The notes: generated by a model not told the origin, from the sequence alone. A stretch of DNA of 64,000 bases from Branchiostoma lanceolatum (GCF_035083965.1 NC_089739.1:12243698-12307697); one strand, 5' to 3'. Numbered from the stretch's first letter, positions 1 to 17,298 are shown. Numbers and translations: made by a program.

Positions 1-515
1 CCTATCAGCCGCAACGCGCAGACAAATTCGACGCCGCGCGGACCTATCAGCCCTTCGCGAGGAAAACTCAGCCGTGGGACAGCGCCATCAGGTGTCTCAC
101 TACTGCCTTCAGAGAGCGCTGGAAAGCCCGCGCCAAGGTAGGTCCTCCACAATTTCCTTCTCTAGCGTCATATAGAGACATCGACTGGTAATCTAACTAG
201 GCCTATCAGGTGCCAGACTATCTTAGGGTCATCCGGAGCCAGAAATAATCGGCAGGTCTTCAAATTAAGTCGAGATATAGGGAGAACAGTTCTCAATCGG
301 TGACACACCACATCGAAGTTGTCAAGGTAAACAGTGGCTAATGTCGTATTTTGGGCCATTAGAAGCAAAGACATCGGCGGTTTTGACGTCTTTTAGTGTG
401 ATTGGGTGTCCAGAACAACGTAACATACTCTGGAATTGATACAATATGCCCACAGAGCGAAAATCATGTGGTAGAAGTGATACCGCTATATGTCGCCCCC
501 CTCCCCATTTTCCAG
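1..515. repeat. Left arm of a large inverted repeat
   Basis: This stretch is the reverse complement of 2476-2990; paired positions add to 2991 throughout the part I checked, so there is almost no indel between the arms. Similarity fades near 510-515. The left edge of the window cuts the arm, so its true end is not visible. A 68-codon open frame appears in both arms (168-374 on -, 2617-2823 on +). Since it is only the same repeat read twice, I do not call it a gene. A foldback transposon or a segmental inverted duplication would both fit. Confidence 0.85.
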
Positions 516-1600
516 TAAAGTTACGGCCAATATCTTATGTAGTAGTATAGTAAGCATTAACAGGCAATAGTGTTTTTGTCGCCTCGATTGATTTTGGCGA
601 TATGCGGGGAATACCTTTTATCACTTTAAGGGATTATCCTCATCTAGATGATTCAACGAACATCTCATACGTTTCTCGCAAGATTGTTTACTATATTGTT
701 ACTACTATTACCCAGGTATAATGTGTCACTGCAAGTAATCAACCCTGACATTTTTCAGAAATGACTCGTCGACTCAGGTTGACACTACATCCGCGGAAAA
801 GGTGTAGAAACAAAACAACGGGCACCTGGAAAGCAAACACGCGAAGTTGACGATGTATGGGTAACAGAAGATAACATTGGCATTGATGACAGCACTGCAG
901 CAAGTCCCAGGCAGAAAGAGACACAACTCTCCTGGTCAACTCCTACTCGAGCTAGCGTCAACGACACTTTTTCTGGACTGTAGGCTTCTCTCCCTTTATA
1001 CGAAAGGCACTAAGCAACGGAAATCATACAATGTACAACTGGAATATTCAAATAACTCCATATTTGCCGTAGAAATCTATATATTCATAGAGATATGTAT
1101 TGAGTAGATATTGGATGAAGACTATACTTTGTCAGGTTGTTATATTCACAGATGTAGGTAATGGACCATCTCAGCGTTGCATAATTGTACTGACCATCCG
1201 TATTTCCTGAAATGTTAATCCAAAAATGACACACAAAATATAGTTATATATAACTAGATTTATTCTGGTTGTTTACAAAATATATATTTGCTGAATAGCA
1301 ATACCATGATCTTGATCTTGTTATACATCACTTGGCAAATGACTATGTTGTAATCATATTGCACTGTAGCTTAATCTATTGCTATAGATTACAAATTAAA
1401 GTATTCTGATCGTTTATAAATATTGACTCTTGAAAAAAGAAGAACAAAGTCAAAACCAATCAAATACCGAGTCTCGGCGCCGTGATTTTCCCAACACTAC
1501 AGATGAAAATATGTCACTGTACAGGTGCACTATACACAAGGTATACCTTCTTGTGAAACAACAAATATAATTATATGAACCAGAATTACTGCATGATTAC
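516..1600. other. Spacer inside the inverted repeat, no gene seen
   Basis: AT-rich sequence between the left arm and the zinc-finger remnant. The short open frames here have no recognisable motif and I see no RNA gene. Confidence 0.5.
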
Positions 1601-1619
1601 ACACAAGTTCTTCCTTTTT

Positions 1620-2335
1620 ATGAAATCTGTGTTCACACTTGTAGCACTGACAAACGTCTTTACTCTGGGATTGTCATGGGTTCTGTGATGATGTTTCAGG
1701 ACTTCTTATACTATGACTTAAAGGACTTTCCACGTTTGTCACAAAAATCCCAATCTGAGTGCACTATCATGTGCTTCTTCACTTGAACTCTTTCTGACAA
1801 ACTGGGCACTCCTTGGATGATTCAACTTAGTGATCCTGAAAGTCTCTAGCATAAATAAAGTCTTTATTGCACAACCCACACTAAATTGCTGGTCCTTTAT
1901 CAGCCCCATGGCAGCGACGCTTGTGTTCAGCTACTGAACCGCTGTTCGCTTAGCACTTGCAATGTGTACACAGACTGCACTGTAGTCCTGCGTGTGGGGG
2001 AGGAGACATCCTTTTCTACATCTTCAGCTGGCAAAACCACACCAGGTAGGTCATCAGACTCGTTGGACTCTTCCAAAGACACTGAACCCTCACTGGATCC
2101 ACTGGTGCTGGTGTTTGAACGGGATCCACTGGTGCTGGTGTTTGAACGGGATCCACTGGTGCTGTTACTTGAAGACCAGGTACCCTGTCCCTCCCCAAGG
2201 CATGGCTTGTCAGGTGGTTCTTCATCTCCCTCCTGAAGGCTGGACTTGTAGGGTAGAACAGGTGGTTTTACATTTGTGGTCACATGCACAAACCTGTCCT
2301 ACTCATCAAACTCCATGGCTGAAATGCAAATTCCA
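1620..2335 (-). pseudogene. Decayed C2H2 zinc-finger gene remnant
   Basis: Read on the minus strand, an acceptor-like TTTCAG near 2318 is followed by ATG and five codons, then an in-frame stop, then a long acidic, Ser/Thr/Glu-rich open stretch to about 1927. That stretch contains a 27-bp tandem repeat (three units, about 2097-2170) encoding a repeated GSRSNTSTS-type motif. Further along, at about 1830-1620, the translation shows broken C2H2 fingers: CPVCQKEF with a spaced HxxxH pair, then CDK-type and HHHRTH-type fragments, interrupted by stops and frame changes. An acidic N-terminus plus C-terminal fingers is a common transcription-factor layout. The stops and the position between inverted-repeat arms point to a dead copy carried by a mobile or duplicated segment. 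No function should be assigned. Confidence 0.5.
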
Positions 2336-2475
2336 AAAATGAATGCCTTTGTCTGGATAAACATTGATGACTCTGCATCTTCATTGAAATGACCACAACA
2401 GTATCGCTTTTTATGGCTTTAATACTGCTATAAGAGCTAACATCGTTCTAGTACTTCTACACATGGTGGTTCGTA

Positions 2476-2990
2476 CTGAAGGATGGGGGAGGGGGGCGTT
2501 ATATAGCGGTATCACTTCTACCACATATTTTCGCTCTGTGGGCATATTATATCAATTCCAGAGTATGTTACGTTGTTCTGGACACCCAATCACACTAAAA
2601 GACGTCAAAACCGCCGATGTCTTTGCTTCTAATGGCCCAAAATACAGCATTAGCCACTGTTTACCTTGACAACTTCGATGTGGTGTGTCACCGATTGAGA
2701 ACTGTTCTCCCTATATCTCGACTTAATTTGAAGACCTGCCGATTATTTCTGGCTCCGGATGACCCTAAGATAGTCTGGCACCTGATAGGCCTAGTTAGAT
2801 TACCAGTCGATGTCTCTATATGACGCTAGAGAAGGAAATTGTGGAGGACCTACCTTGGCGCGGGCTTTCCAGCGCTCTCTGAAGGCAGTAGTGAGACACC
2901 TGATGGCGCTGTCCCACGGCTGAGTTTTCCTCGCGAAGGGCTGATAGGTCCGCGCGGCGTCGAATTTGTCTGCGCGTTGCGGCTGATAGG
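2476..2990. repeat. Right arm of the large inverted repeat
   Basis: Reverse complement of 1-515. Just inside and beyond the end (2941-3060) a GC-rich unit of about 55-60 bp containing CTGATAGGTCCGCGCGG is repeated in tandem, degenerating outward. GC-rich subterminal repeats of this kind are typical of foldback elements. Confidence 0.85.
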
Positions 2991-3059
2991 TCCGCGCGGA
3001 CGGCTGATTTTTCCGCGGCGCGTCGAATGTGTCTGCGCGTTGCGGCTGATAGATCTCTG

Positions 3060-5340
3060 CGACCACCGAATGTGTCTGGCCATCCCGTGACGTACGTTAT
3101 ACCCCGTGATATGACATGTTGGGTTGCCTTGCATGCTCGTTTGAATACTTTCGAGGAAATATTAGAGATGAATGTTTCCTCCACTTAAAAGTGTTCAAAT
3201 CTGAGCCACAAAAAAGCCGTATTCATGCTTGTTTCACCTTCGTTCATTTTAGAAAAAGAGTAGTCTCTACCAGACTAACCGCGTCGGCTATAGAGAGAAC
3301 ATTTGCCGGGGGACTTTGGCCATGGAGGATAACATTCCCATCCGCAGTTACAGGGCTGCAATATTGGACTCTATCTCCATAGCCGACGCCCTTCATACAG
3401 TTGACTCTATTTGGCCAATTTCTACTATTTTCCCAGCGACCCGAAGAGGCTGGTATGGCAGAGTCTAGAAAAAGAGAGCTATCATGAATATATTCGACTA
3501 CACCGAAAAGAGAGGCAGAAATGCACGTGCTTTTGCTGTTGATAGGTATATAGAATAGCTTATTCATATCACAAATATCCCGTCATAGCAAGCAACTATA
3601 CGTATCTGTCATTGTAAATAATCGGTTAAAAGAGATTTGAATGGGCTGGGGAATTATGGGAAGACCAGTTTTTCGCGCCAAAATATCTGAGTGAACATTT
3701 TAGAAACCACACACACGTAGTTCTTCTCAATTTAATCTCAATAACCATATTCCAATCCTACTCGGCATATAAATGATCCACTTAGACACATTCCACCAAA
3801 CAAAACTTTCATATAAGGCTCTCAAAACCCGGATATTCAAAAGAAAAACTGCAACTCTCTGACGCAACATCTAACGTTATGAGCGCTGGAAAGCACTTCA
3901 AATGTTACACGGTGTATGACGTTGTGTAGGGGGAACTGCTTGTGGTCTGCAAAGGTCACGTCCTTATCAGCCAATGAACAGCCCGAAGTAGTAAGTGGTT
4001 CCGCGTAGTTTGTCACCAAGCCATCGAAAAATTCGTAAACCATGAAAGTTTGAGATCTCTCTTGGGAAGGAAATGGCCAGAGAATTCGAGAGGTTGGAAA
4101 TATAACACGATTTTTGACGGGTTTTGTCCAGTAACCATGGTAACAAAGTACCAATCCCCGTATGAAAATTGCGTATATGCGATATATTGTAACAAATTCC
4201 ACCACATATCAAATTAACGTTGATTTTGAATTTATGTTTAAATTATTATAACTGGTATCTATTTTTAATCATTATTCCCTAGCTGTACTGTAGAAATATA
4301 GATGACCAAAAATATTCGAGCGTTCTTGTACTGTCCTGTTTTGTAGATAAGATAGTCTTTCTATTTGAGCGTCTAATTCTTTTAAACATTTCTGTTGACT
4401 TGATTTGCACATTATGATATTCTTTCCTTTCTAACTTTTCCCTTCTTTTCTCTGAGTTCATATTTTCTTATCTGAAACTGAGCATTTGATTCAAAACATG
4501 AAGAAATGTGGCCTACGGTGAATGAGTTCACTTGTTGATTAGATGCACATAAAAACAACACATAGATTTGGCACGGAATTCTTTTCTTACCTTGGGCGCC
4601 TGTTTCTTGTTACGTGTGTGCCGTATGCCGCCTCAATCCTTCTCAGAGTCGGACCAGAAGTTCTCTTGACAACTTGTTTCGGCATCTTGGTCAAAAGATA
4701 TTCCTTTGTATTAGCATTTTTCATTTCCGCCCCTCTCTAGCGCCAGCTAACAGTGTTTTGCTGGAGATGTGCATACTTGGACAGATTTGAGCGGATGGAA
4801 TCTACCCCTGGGCACTCACTTGGGTTTTTCGATAGCGGGAATTTGAGCCATTCGGTAGTCGTTCAAACACTGAGGACGGGTTTTGAAGAGCTCTTGGTAT
4901 TCAGAAAAGCGGTACAGGTCTTTAGAATATACTACAAACAACTTCACACCACCCACGACGGCACAATTGAGTGTTGAAATCATCTGTACTTTCGAGATGC
5001 ACAACGCTTTACATTGTAATTTGTATGAGTATCCCAAATGTACTGTTATTAACGTTAGGGGTTATTGTATGTAAAGCATCAAAGTGATATCTTCAACTGA
5101 GCATTTTGCTTGGTTAAAACCTAACATTCACATATTCAATGGTGTTTGATAATGTTTTCCCCATCGTTAGTACTTCAGAGCATATATGATACGTGAAAAT
5201 AACAAGTTAGATGACAAGCAAACACTTCATACCAAAATATTCCATATAACTTTCAATGGTTGAAACGACAGATCAGTTAATAGCGCCATCATGCGACTCG
5301 TAAACAAACTGCAGAATGTTACTTCATAATTCCCATAGTT
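3060..5340. other. Intergenic DNA with a dispersed-repeat copy
   Basis: No convincing gene. The segment about 3255-3475 is related, in reverse orientation, to 45385-45450 and 47295-47370: all share a motif with TAGTCTCTACCAGACTAAC or its complement and a nearby GGCCAAACTCCC-type sequence. Open frames at 3837-4205 and 4543-4977 have low-complexity or unremarkable products and no splice context, so they are left out. Confidence 0.5.
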
Positions 5341-5347
5341 CCACGCG

Positions 5348-5357
5348 CTCTCTTTTC
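5348..5357 (+). promoter_or_regulatory. 5' TOP pyrimidine tract of RPL11
   Basis: The tract CTCTCTTTTC lies 12-21 bases before the RPL11 start codon. Ribosomal-protein mRNAs of animals begin with a C followed by pyrimidines (5' TOP), which places their translation under mTOR/LARP1 control. The likely transcription start is the C at 5348, giving a leader of about 21 nt. The exact start base is inferred from the motif. Confidence 0.75.
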
Positions 5358-5368
5358 ACGAAATCAAG

Positions 5369-10582
<5,214 letters not shown>

Positions 10583-10631
10583 GCCCCCCATCGGAGAAGG
10601 ACGTTCTGTCGTATTGTCTGTAGACTTGTGT

Positions 10632-10637
10632 AATAAA
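10632..10637 (+). terminator. RPL11 polyadenylation signal AATAAA
   Basis: Canonical hexamer 50 bases after the stop codon, in the RPL11 3'UTR, followed by a GT-rich downstream region. Confidence 0.85.
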
Positions 10638-10887
10638 CCAAACTTCTATCTACACAACATTGGTGGATTCTTTGTGTACAAGTATCTCTTATGTTGTATG
10701 TGAAAATGTGAGTTGAGCAAGTGTGAATGAGTGTGTGTGTGCGCGTGTGTTTGTGTTAGTGTGTGTGTGTCAGCAAGTGTGATGGATTTATTGGAAAATT
10801 TCTGTCATTGGGCAACTCAAGGTATCACACACATTTAACATCAACTGCACACGGAAAGTAATGCTAACTTACATGCTTCTGTCATAA

Positions 10888-11340
10888 TAGGGGGAGGTAC
10901 TATTTCAAAAGTGCAGTTTTTGCTGAAATACGCACCTAGAAATACGGAGACGGTCTATCTGAATATGAAAATGTAAAAAAAATTGGGTAATTGTTTTCAA
11001 TATTAACCCCCCTGTACATACCCCCAGAAGTTTGTACCGTAACTATATACTAAAGTATTAAAAGGTAATATGCAAACATACTAGTAATTAATCCCTAAAA
11101 GTATTAGCACATTGAGGTCAAAAGACATTACAGTGAGTATCAGAACTCCAAATCTATTCTCCACACAGAATAGACCCCTATTGCAAAAATGGACTATTCC
11201 CATTACAACATGTGCAAACTTAAGGTATGTACAGGGGGGTTAGAGTCCAATGATTGCCCAAATTTTGGTACGTCTGTGCCTAGATAGACCATCTCCATAT
11301 TTTGAATTGCGTATTTTACAAAGTTGGTAATACCCCTCTA
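10888..11340. mobile_element. MITE with 7-bp target-site duplication and empty sites in paralogues
   Basis: The ends are inverted (TAGGGGGAGGTA and TACCCCTCTA), and inner parts also pair: AACCCCCCTGTACATACC at about 11007 against GGTATGTACAGGGGGGTT at about 11222. GTCATAA occurs on both sides (10881-10887 and 11341-11347). Units 2 and 3 have the same flanks joined with a single GTCATAA (near 17694 and 22896), so the insertion is specific to unit 1. The superfamily is not clear from the ends. Confidence 0.8.
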
Positions 11341-11349
11341 GTCATAACG

Positions 11350-12504
11350 CAATGAGATTCTCTGCTTTAATCCAAAGACTGTTGCAGTCGAGCTGCAGAA
11401 ACACTTGTAGAAGGCAGATTGACATTTCAGAAGCTATTTGCAGGGGCAGAATCTTGCAAGGTATTGTCCGTATAATTGTGAAGGAAGGAATGTAGAACTT
11501 TTGCAACACACTTTTCCAACCATTCGTTCTTAACATCTGAAATTCAACACCGTTCGCTCGTATTCAAGATTGACACAATGAACAAAGACAACAGTGCAAG
11601 TTCAACCATTTATTCTATGCAGTATCAGTTTCGTAGAAGCCACTTCAAAGACAAAATCCTGACTAACAATGCCACTTGTAAAACTATCGCTCAAGTCATC
11701 AACAGAAAGAATACATTGTATCATCTAATTGGGACTCATGCATTGGCTTTTGCCCTAAGAGTCCATCTTGAAACCTGTACCTAACAAAATGGAATAATCT
11801 TAAATGATTTTAAGCTGCTCAATGTTCCAACCAGAACACTAATTAAGTTCAAGTAATATCGATGCAAATCAAAGTTGGTTGTAATTAAAATTTTGAGTAT
11901 ACATAAATGTATGGTTTGCTCACATTGTCTAGATATAAGTGGCCTCCTTCAGTAAATATTGACTATGGTAAAAATAAAAATCCTAATTGATGTCAGCCGT
12001 ACAGCATCTGCTATGACTAAACAGTCCTATATGAGAATTGACAGTCGATGATCTTTTCTGTATAGATACTCAAATAATTATAAATCAGATCAATACATGC
12101 AAAACAAGGGTGCACTATAACTAGATCATTTAGTATATTACATAACATAGAACAGCATTATACAACATGCAGTGGTTAAGTTGGTTAATATGCTTGAATA
12201 AAAACATCATCTAATTTTATGAGCAAAGATAAATGTATTTATATCCTTAACATTCATAGAGTGTGTCTCAAGTTCTGACATAATCAATTTCACTTTCTGA
12301 AGCTTCTGAAATAACTAAATCTAGTTAACATCCACATGCTCACTACTTTGTATTTGTAACATTACTAGCCAAACGTCTTTACTACATGTACCTCTGCAAT
12401 TTATCAAAGATTCTTGGTTAGTTAATTCATAAGCCAAAATGCAAACGTTTTTGATAAAATTCTGTTTGCTCCAACGTCGAGTACAAAGAACAAAAAGCCC
12501 TCAG
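11350..12504. other. 3' flank of IRG gene 1, conserved in three copies
   Basis: This stretch, and its equivalents near 17700-18850 and 22900-24070, are closely similar because of the tandem duplication. An open frame of about 68 codons (11578-11784) recurs at 17928 and 23129 on the + strand, but its end differs in unit 2 and it looks like no known family. I treat it as the IRG gene 3' region, probably 3'UTR read backwards. Confidence 0.5.
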
Positions 12505-15500
12505 TCAGCGCTTTACAGTCAAGGCATAATCAAACAGATCGCTGGCGCACTCCTGCATACGTGAAATCAATACATCCAGGACTTCCAACATTCTTTCTTG
12601 GTTAGATGAAGCATTAAAAGCAGCTCCAATTATAGGAATGGAAAATGTCACGAAAAACTCGCCGAAACTGGTCTCTAAGCCTAGCTCTCTACAAATGTCA
12701 TTCACAACTGCCAATGCCTCATGCCTATTGAGATCTTCTGCCCCGGCCATCAATCTGGTCGACACGAACTCCTTGAGATCATGCGGACTCTTCTTGGTCA
12801 TCTTGGCCAGTTGTTCCACTGCATCTTCTGTCAGGTCAAAGGCCTCTTTGTAGTTTTCATACGCCGAAGAAAGGGCACCTGTAATAGGTGAGATGATAAC
12901 TTAATCTGACCGAGCAAATAGCAACTTTTATTCCTGATATAGTGTGCACACGTTCATGGCACTATGTCATGATAAACATATATAACAGAATAAACAAAAA
13001 GTTTTACTCTATAATAAGAACGCTATTCAGAAAATGACACAGCTCCATCATTCTACCGGTACGTTGTGGCCGATTGAGAATCTGAAGTACTTTTTTTCCA
13101 GGAATCAAACGAGTTCAACACAATTGCATTAATTTCTTCTGCATTTGTTTTAAAAAATTATCAACTTCAAACAGCACCTTTTGGTACGATTTACAAGGGA
13201 TATTTGGTGTTTTTTGGCGACACCTCAGGAGCGAGCCAAATTGGTATATATTGTGTGCAGTTTGTAAGAATTCTAGGTATTGCACAGGAATGTGAAATCC
13301 CACGGGACGATAACTCAAGAATGCCTGGATGTATTGTCTTCATGTTTTGTAGTTGGGTAGGTCTGTGTGAGACCTTGAAATAATTGGGGTTTGGGCCCCC
13401 TAGCGCCTTTTACGCTACTGCAGGGGAACTTTCGCTTTTCAAATCTTGTGTTCTGAACATGCTATTGTCATGGTATTTTAGTGATTGATAGCTCTTTGTT
13501 GGGAAAATAGGTCCTGTAGATTTGGACCCCCTAGCGGCTTTTTGTGGAACTGCAGGAGCTGATTTGGTCTCAAACTTTGAAAGAATGTAACGCAAGAAGG
13601 GGCTGACGGATCGTCAAAATTTTTGGTGTGTAGATAGCTTAAGTCATGAATTACATAATCATATGCCAATTATGCAAATCCATATCTGATATGCATAATT
13701 AATAAGGAAAGTTTATAAAGTAGCTGCATTTCAAGATAGGACTCTCAAACACATGAAATGTGTAACTGAGAAAGAGATAAATATCGATAGATATCAATTA
13801 TGAAAATCTCTACTTCATTTGCATAATCAATGACAAAATACTATAAATCCATAGTGGTAAATGATGGGGATTTCAATCTTGCACCATTTGGAAGTTAGTA
13901 AATGTGGCCAGTATTACACACAAATCTTGCTTGAGGGCCTCATTTACATAATTTATGAGGAAATGGTACGATATCCTCCTTTGTGAAAACAAGACTTTCA
14001 TACATTGGACAACTTGTTTTATTTGGGTAGAGAATGTGATCAACTGTTATGATTATGCGAGGTCCTTATTTGCATGTGGGCTAAAAAACGGAAACATTAA
14101 CAGAGACCATCGTCGCCATGGCAACATCATTTTTTGTTGCCAATCTTGTTTTAAATGCTAAGATTAATGAATATTTATTGTCACCTACGCCAAACAGCAA
14201 CAGCGCCAACAAAAGGAACGTAGGTTCCTCTAGTTGCTGTCAAGGCGATGAATTCCATCTGGCTCCGGAGCACGTCTCCCCTTTCCTTGATGGTGTTCTT
14301 GGAGAAGTCGCGGCAGGTGTTGATGACCACCATCTTCTGTAAAGCACCCAAACCGTCGAACATCGTCTTCTTGAACTTCGGGATGTCCCAAGATCCCTTT
14401 AGCACGTACTCAAGGTGACAGCTGATGATGAAGACATCCCTGGATCTTACTTCACCTTCCCATCCCGCCACCTTCAGGACGTCTATGTAGTCCTCGCGGA
14501 GCTCCTCCATCAAGTTGGCCACCGCTTCTGTTTCTTTCTTTCCTTCAAAATATTCGGGATCGTCGTTCTTCTTGTCCGCCAAATCTTTGTCAAACTGAGA
14601 CCTGACGAACAGCACCGTTTTGTTCATGTCCCGGGCCTTCATGCCGATCTGCACGGCGTTGTGCTGGATACGACCGCTGCTGAAGACCAGGAAGAGGTGG
14701 CATGCCTCCATCTTCTCCCCAAACTCGATGAGATACTGTTCGATGTTGAAGTCGCTCTTGTCTGAGGTTCCCTTCTTCAGGAATACACCAGGAAAGTCGA
14801 CGAAGACAATGCCAGGGCGCTTTGGATGGGGATACTCGGTGGCTTCAGATGTAGTATGACCAAGGCCGGTCTTCGCTGCACCCTTCTGCTTTGGCTTCAG
14901 CTCGCGGATGGAGTTGATGAAAGTGCTCTTCCCTGCTCCAGGATCGCCCACGATGCCTACTTTCACTTTCACTTCCTTCCAAGCCTCAATGTTTTTAGTT
15001 GCGTACTCTTGGATCTTCTTCAGCATCTCTGTTTTAGCACCGCCAGGAGCGGATGCCAAGCTTTCCAATATTTTCTGTTGCTCTTCGTCTAGTTCTCCAT
15101 TGATCTCCCTAGTGATTGACGAAGCAATGAATAATCACAAAAATGATTAAATATGATACACTATACACAAACACGCACACACGCACACACACACACACAC
15201 ACACTCACACTCACACACACAAACAACCACAAAAATACATACACATAAACACACACTCGTACAAACCATCATCACCTCGTACAAACACACGCACGCACAC
15301 ACACACGCACAGAGATGCACAAACACACACACACTAATACACACCCACAGATACACACACTCATATCATAAGCACACACAAACGCACATATACACACACT
15401 GACAAACTAACTAACACACACACTCATCCGCCCCCCTCACACACACACACATACACAGAGAGATACACACAGATACGCAAAGAGATGCACAAGCACAAAC

Positions 15501-15561
15501 ACACGCGCGCACACACACACACACACTGACAAACTAATGACACACACTCATACCCCCCCTC

Positions 15562-15611
<50 letters not shown>

Positions 15612-15651
15612 CATTTGCTTACACTACTGGATCCTCCTCGAGACTCGCCAT
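12505..15651 (-). CDS. IRG-like immunity-related GTPase, copy 1
   Basis: Coding exons on the minus strand are 15651-15623, 15108-14189 and 12878-12505 (29, 920, 374 nt; phases match; 440 residues). The short first exon encodes MASLEEDPV. G1 is GDPGAGKST at residues 64-72, G3 DFPG at 114-117, and G4 SQFD at about 180-183, where the usual TKxD lysine is Gln. HTTSEATEYPHP before G3 and the helical C-terminal region fit the IRG family better than Ras-like or GIMAP proteins. In vertebrates IRGs act on membranes and pathogen vacuoles in cell-autonomous immunity; that role here is inference. A conserved non-coding exon lies upstream (donor 16820). Intron 2 carries a 0.9-kb insertion that copies 2 and 3 lack. 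The C-terminus (LTVKR) differs from the AFK of the others. Confidence 0.85.
13205..14120. repeat. Composite repeat insertion in intron 2 of IRG copy 1
   Basis: Intron 2 is 1,310 bp here but 369 bp in copies 2 and 3. The extra DNA starts at TTTTTTGGCGACACCTCAGG, a family also seen near 39580, 40330, 48285 and 51240. It continues with CCCCTAGCGGCTTTTTGTGGAACTG-type and TTTGCATAATTAATGAG-type sequence shared with 28690-30330, 32230-32640 and 49480-49800. It therefore inserted after the gene duplication, or the intron was replaced by gene conversion. Confidence 0.75.
15172..15606. repeat. (CA)n tract filling intron 1 of IRG copy 1
   Basis: Nearly the whole first coding intron is CA-rich on the + strand, that is (TG)n on the sense strand of the gene. 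Open frames called here in both directions are artefacts of the repeat. Confidence 0.95.
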
Positions 15652-15688
15652 TGCTGATGATAGTTAAACTTCCTAGTTGCGCAACGAC

Positions 15689-17244
15689 CTAAAGTACAAA
15701 TTAAAAATTTTATTAGCGTCATTGGCAAAGTCGAGAGTGGATCATGAGGTGGCACATTCAAGGGGCTGTTGTAAAACATGGCTATGATTTTCACTCTGCT
15801 GTTCTTGGCCTTTTTCACTCAAATTTCCAGAGGACAGGTGTTCTGTTAAATTGACATAACTTACAAGAAGAAGAATCATGTACGACAGGTCTATGTTGGC
15901 TCTACAGCATATCATGTCATATCCCATATCGTGGCGTCGCGTTGGTGTAGTGGCAGGGCAAAGTAGGGAATAATTGGCCAGGAGAGACAAAGGCCAAGAA
16001 CTGAAACTGCCCAACGGGACAATATCGACACATGGAAGAGTCTAGTCGTTTTCCAAAAATGCTATAGCAACACATGTACAGCGTTAGATATTAAAACTCA
16101 GTGTTATTATCTTCACCACTAATGTGATTGCTTCTTTTGTTCCCACACCCACCCTATTCAACATATTATGAAAATGAAAAATGAATAATTGATGCCGCTC
16201 AGTACAACCCACTGCTGTCAGATGGCTTCTCGTCAGTTCGTCTGGAAACCCATAATGTGTCTGTGTCTATATGTAGCCGGTATAACCGCCATTCGGCGTA
16301 CACACCAGCTTTGCAGGCACGCGGCCGGCACGACAGGGGCTGGTTATATTACACTGAACAGCCTGTCACATTCAACTTTTGCACATACATCTGTCTGCAA
16401 TCGTTTTTAAAGCTATCCAGCGAATATGCCTCTACTGTACTTGGTGATAAAGAATTCTACCCTACGATAGTTGTAGAAAATACGAAACACATCAATCCTA
16501 GGTTGATAACTTTGGTACTTGGCCTTTTTTGGAGCTGGTACTGTACTAGATACTTGTTAGTCGTCACGTCTACCAGTGGGGCGGGTAGCCGTCTCAAATG
16601 AACAGGCCTATGCGTCCAAAGTGAATACTTTAACAGCGTAAATTGGGATGTTTTCATGTTCACATAGGTAGTTACCATTACTAGGCTTACCTGGCGTTGA
16701 CAGTGAATGCCACTTTCGTCCTGCGAATAAGCCCTTGTCATGTTAAAAAAAAGCACTAACTTTATGAAAGACGGTAAACGTAGTTTTTGATCACTTCAGC
16801 AACTCCTAAAGATACTGACCTTTTCTAGACAAAAGATAGTCGCCTGCTGGTGGATCACTGTCGGCTGCAGCCGCCTCACACCGTGACCTCAACGGTAACA
16901 AAGGATCTGAAGTGTGACTTGTGTTGATCACCATATATGGAACCAACTACTGTATTTGGAGTTGTGACGTAGTCATATGTTACGTATGTTACAAATAACA
17001 TGTTGTTTTAAATTGGCATTGTGACGTAGTTTCGAACACGTGACTTTGCTTAGAATGATACCTGTACGTGAGGTTGCCACCCAAATGTACTAAAGCTGGG
17101 TAGGTGATTCAAGTGTGTTTAATTTTGTTCAAGATCCTTATATCTGGAAACATGTCAGTGGTCTCTTTTAGTGTCTGTCCAGACTTGTCATATCTAGTGG
17201 GTTTTCACATTAAGACTTATTATATCCAGTGGTTTTTTTTTCTA
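15689..17244 (-). other. 5' intron, non-coding first exon and upstream region of IRG copy 1
   Basis: The start-codon exon has an acceptor (TTGTACTTTAG) just above 15688. A conserved donor AAAAG|GTCAGTATC ends a candidate non-coding exon at 16820. The same donor context recurs at 21992 (copy 2) and 28178 (copy 3). Beyond it lie a CACGTG E-box (about 17038) and GTGACGTAGT-type motifs, also present upstream of copy 2. Promoter activity is inferred from position and conservation only. Confidence 0.55.
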
Positions 17245-17298
17245 TTCTCTCAAAGATTTATTTGAAAATTAAACATGTTCCTTCTTTTTCCGTTCCAG

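Noticed and set aside
168-374. 68-codon open frame found twice (also 2617-2823)
   Set aside because: Both copies lie in the arms of the same inverted repeat, and there is no family resemblance or splice context.
11578-11784. Open frame repeated in all three tandem units (also 17928 and 23129)
   Set aside because: Its conservation is explained by recent duplication. The C-terminus changes in unit 2, and the product has no recognisable motif.
15143-15606. His/Thr- or Cys/Val-rich open frames in CA/TG tracts, also at 20549-20979, 25894-26278, 31823-32197 and 39899-40153
   Set aside because: Dinucleotide repeats are open in several frames by composition. They are intronic.
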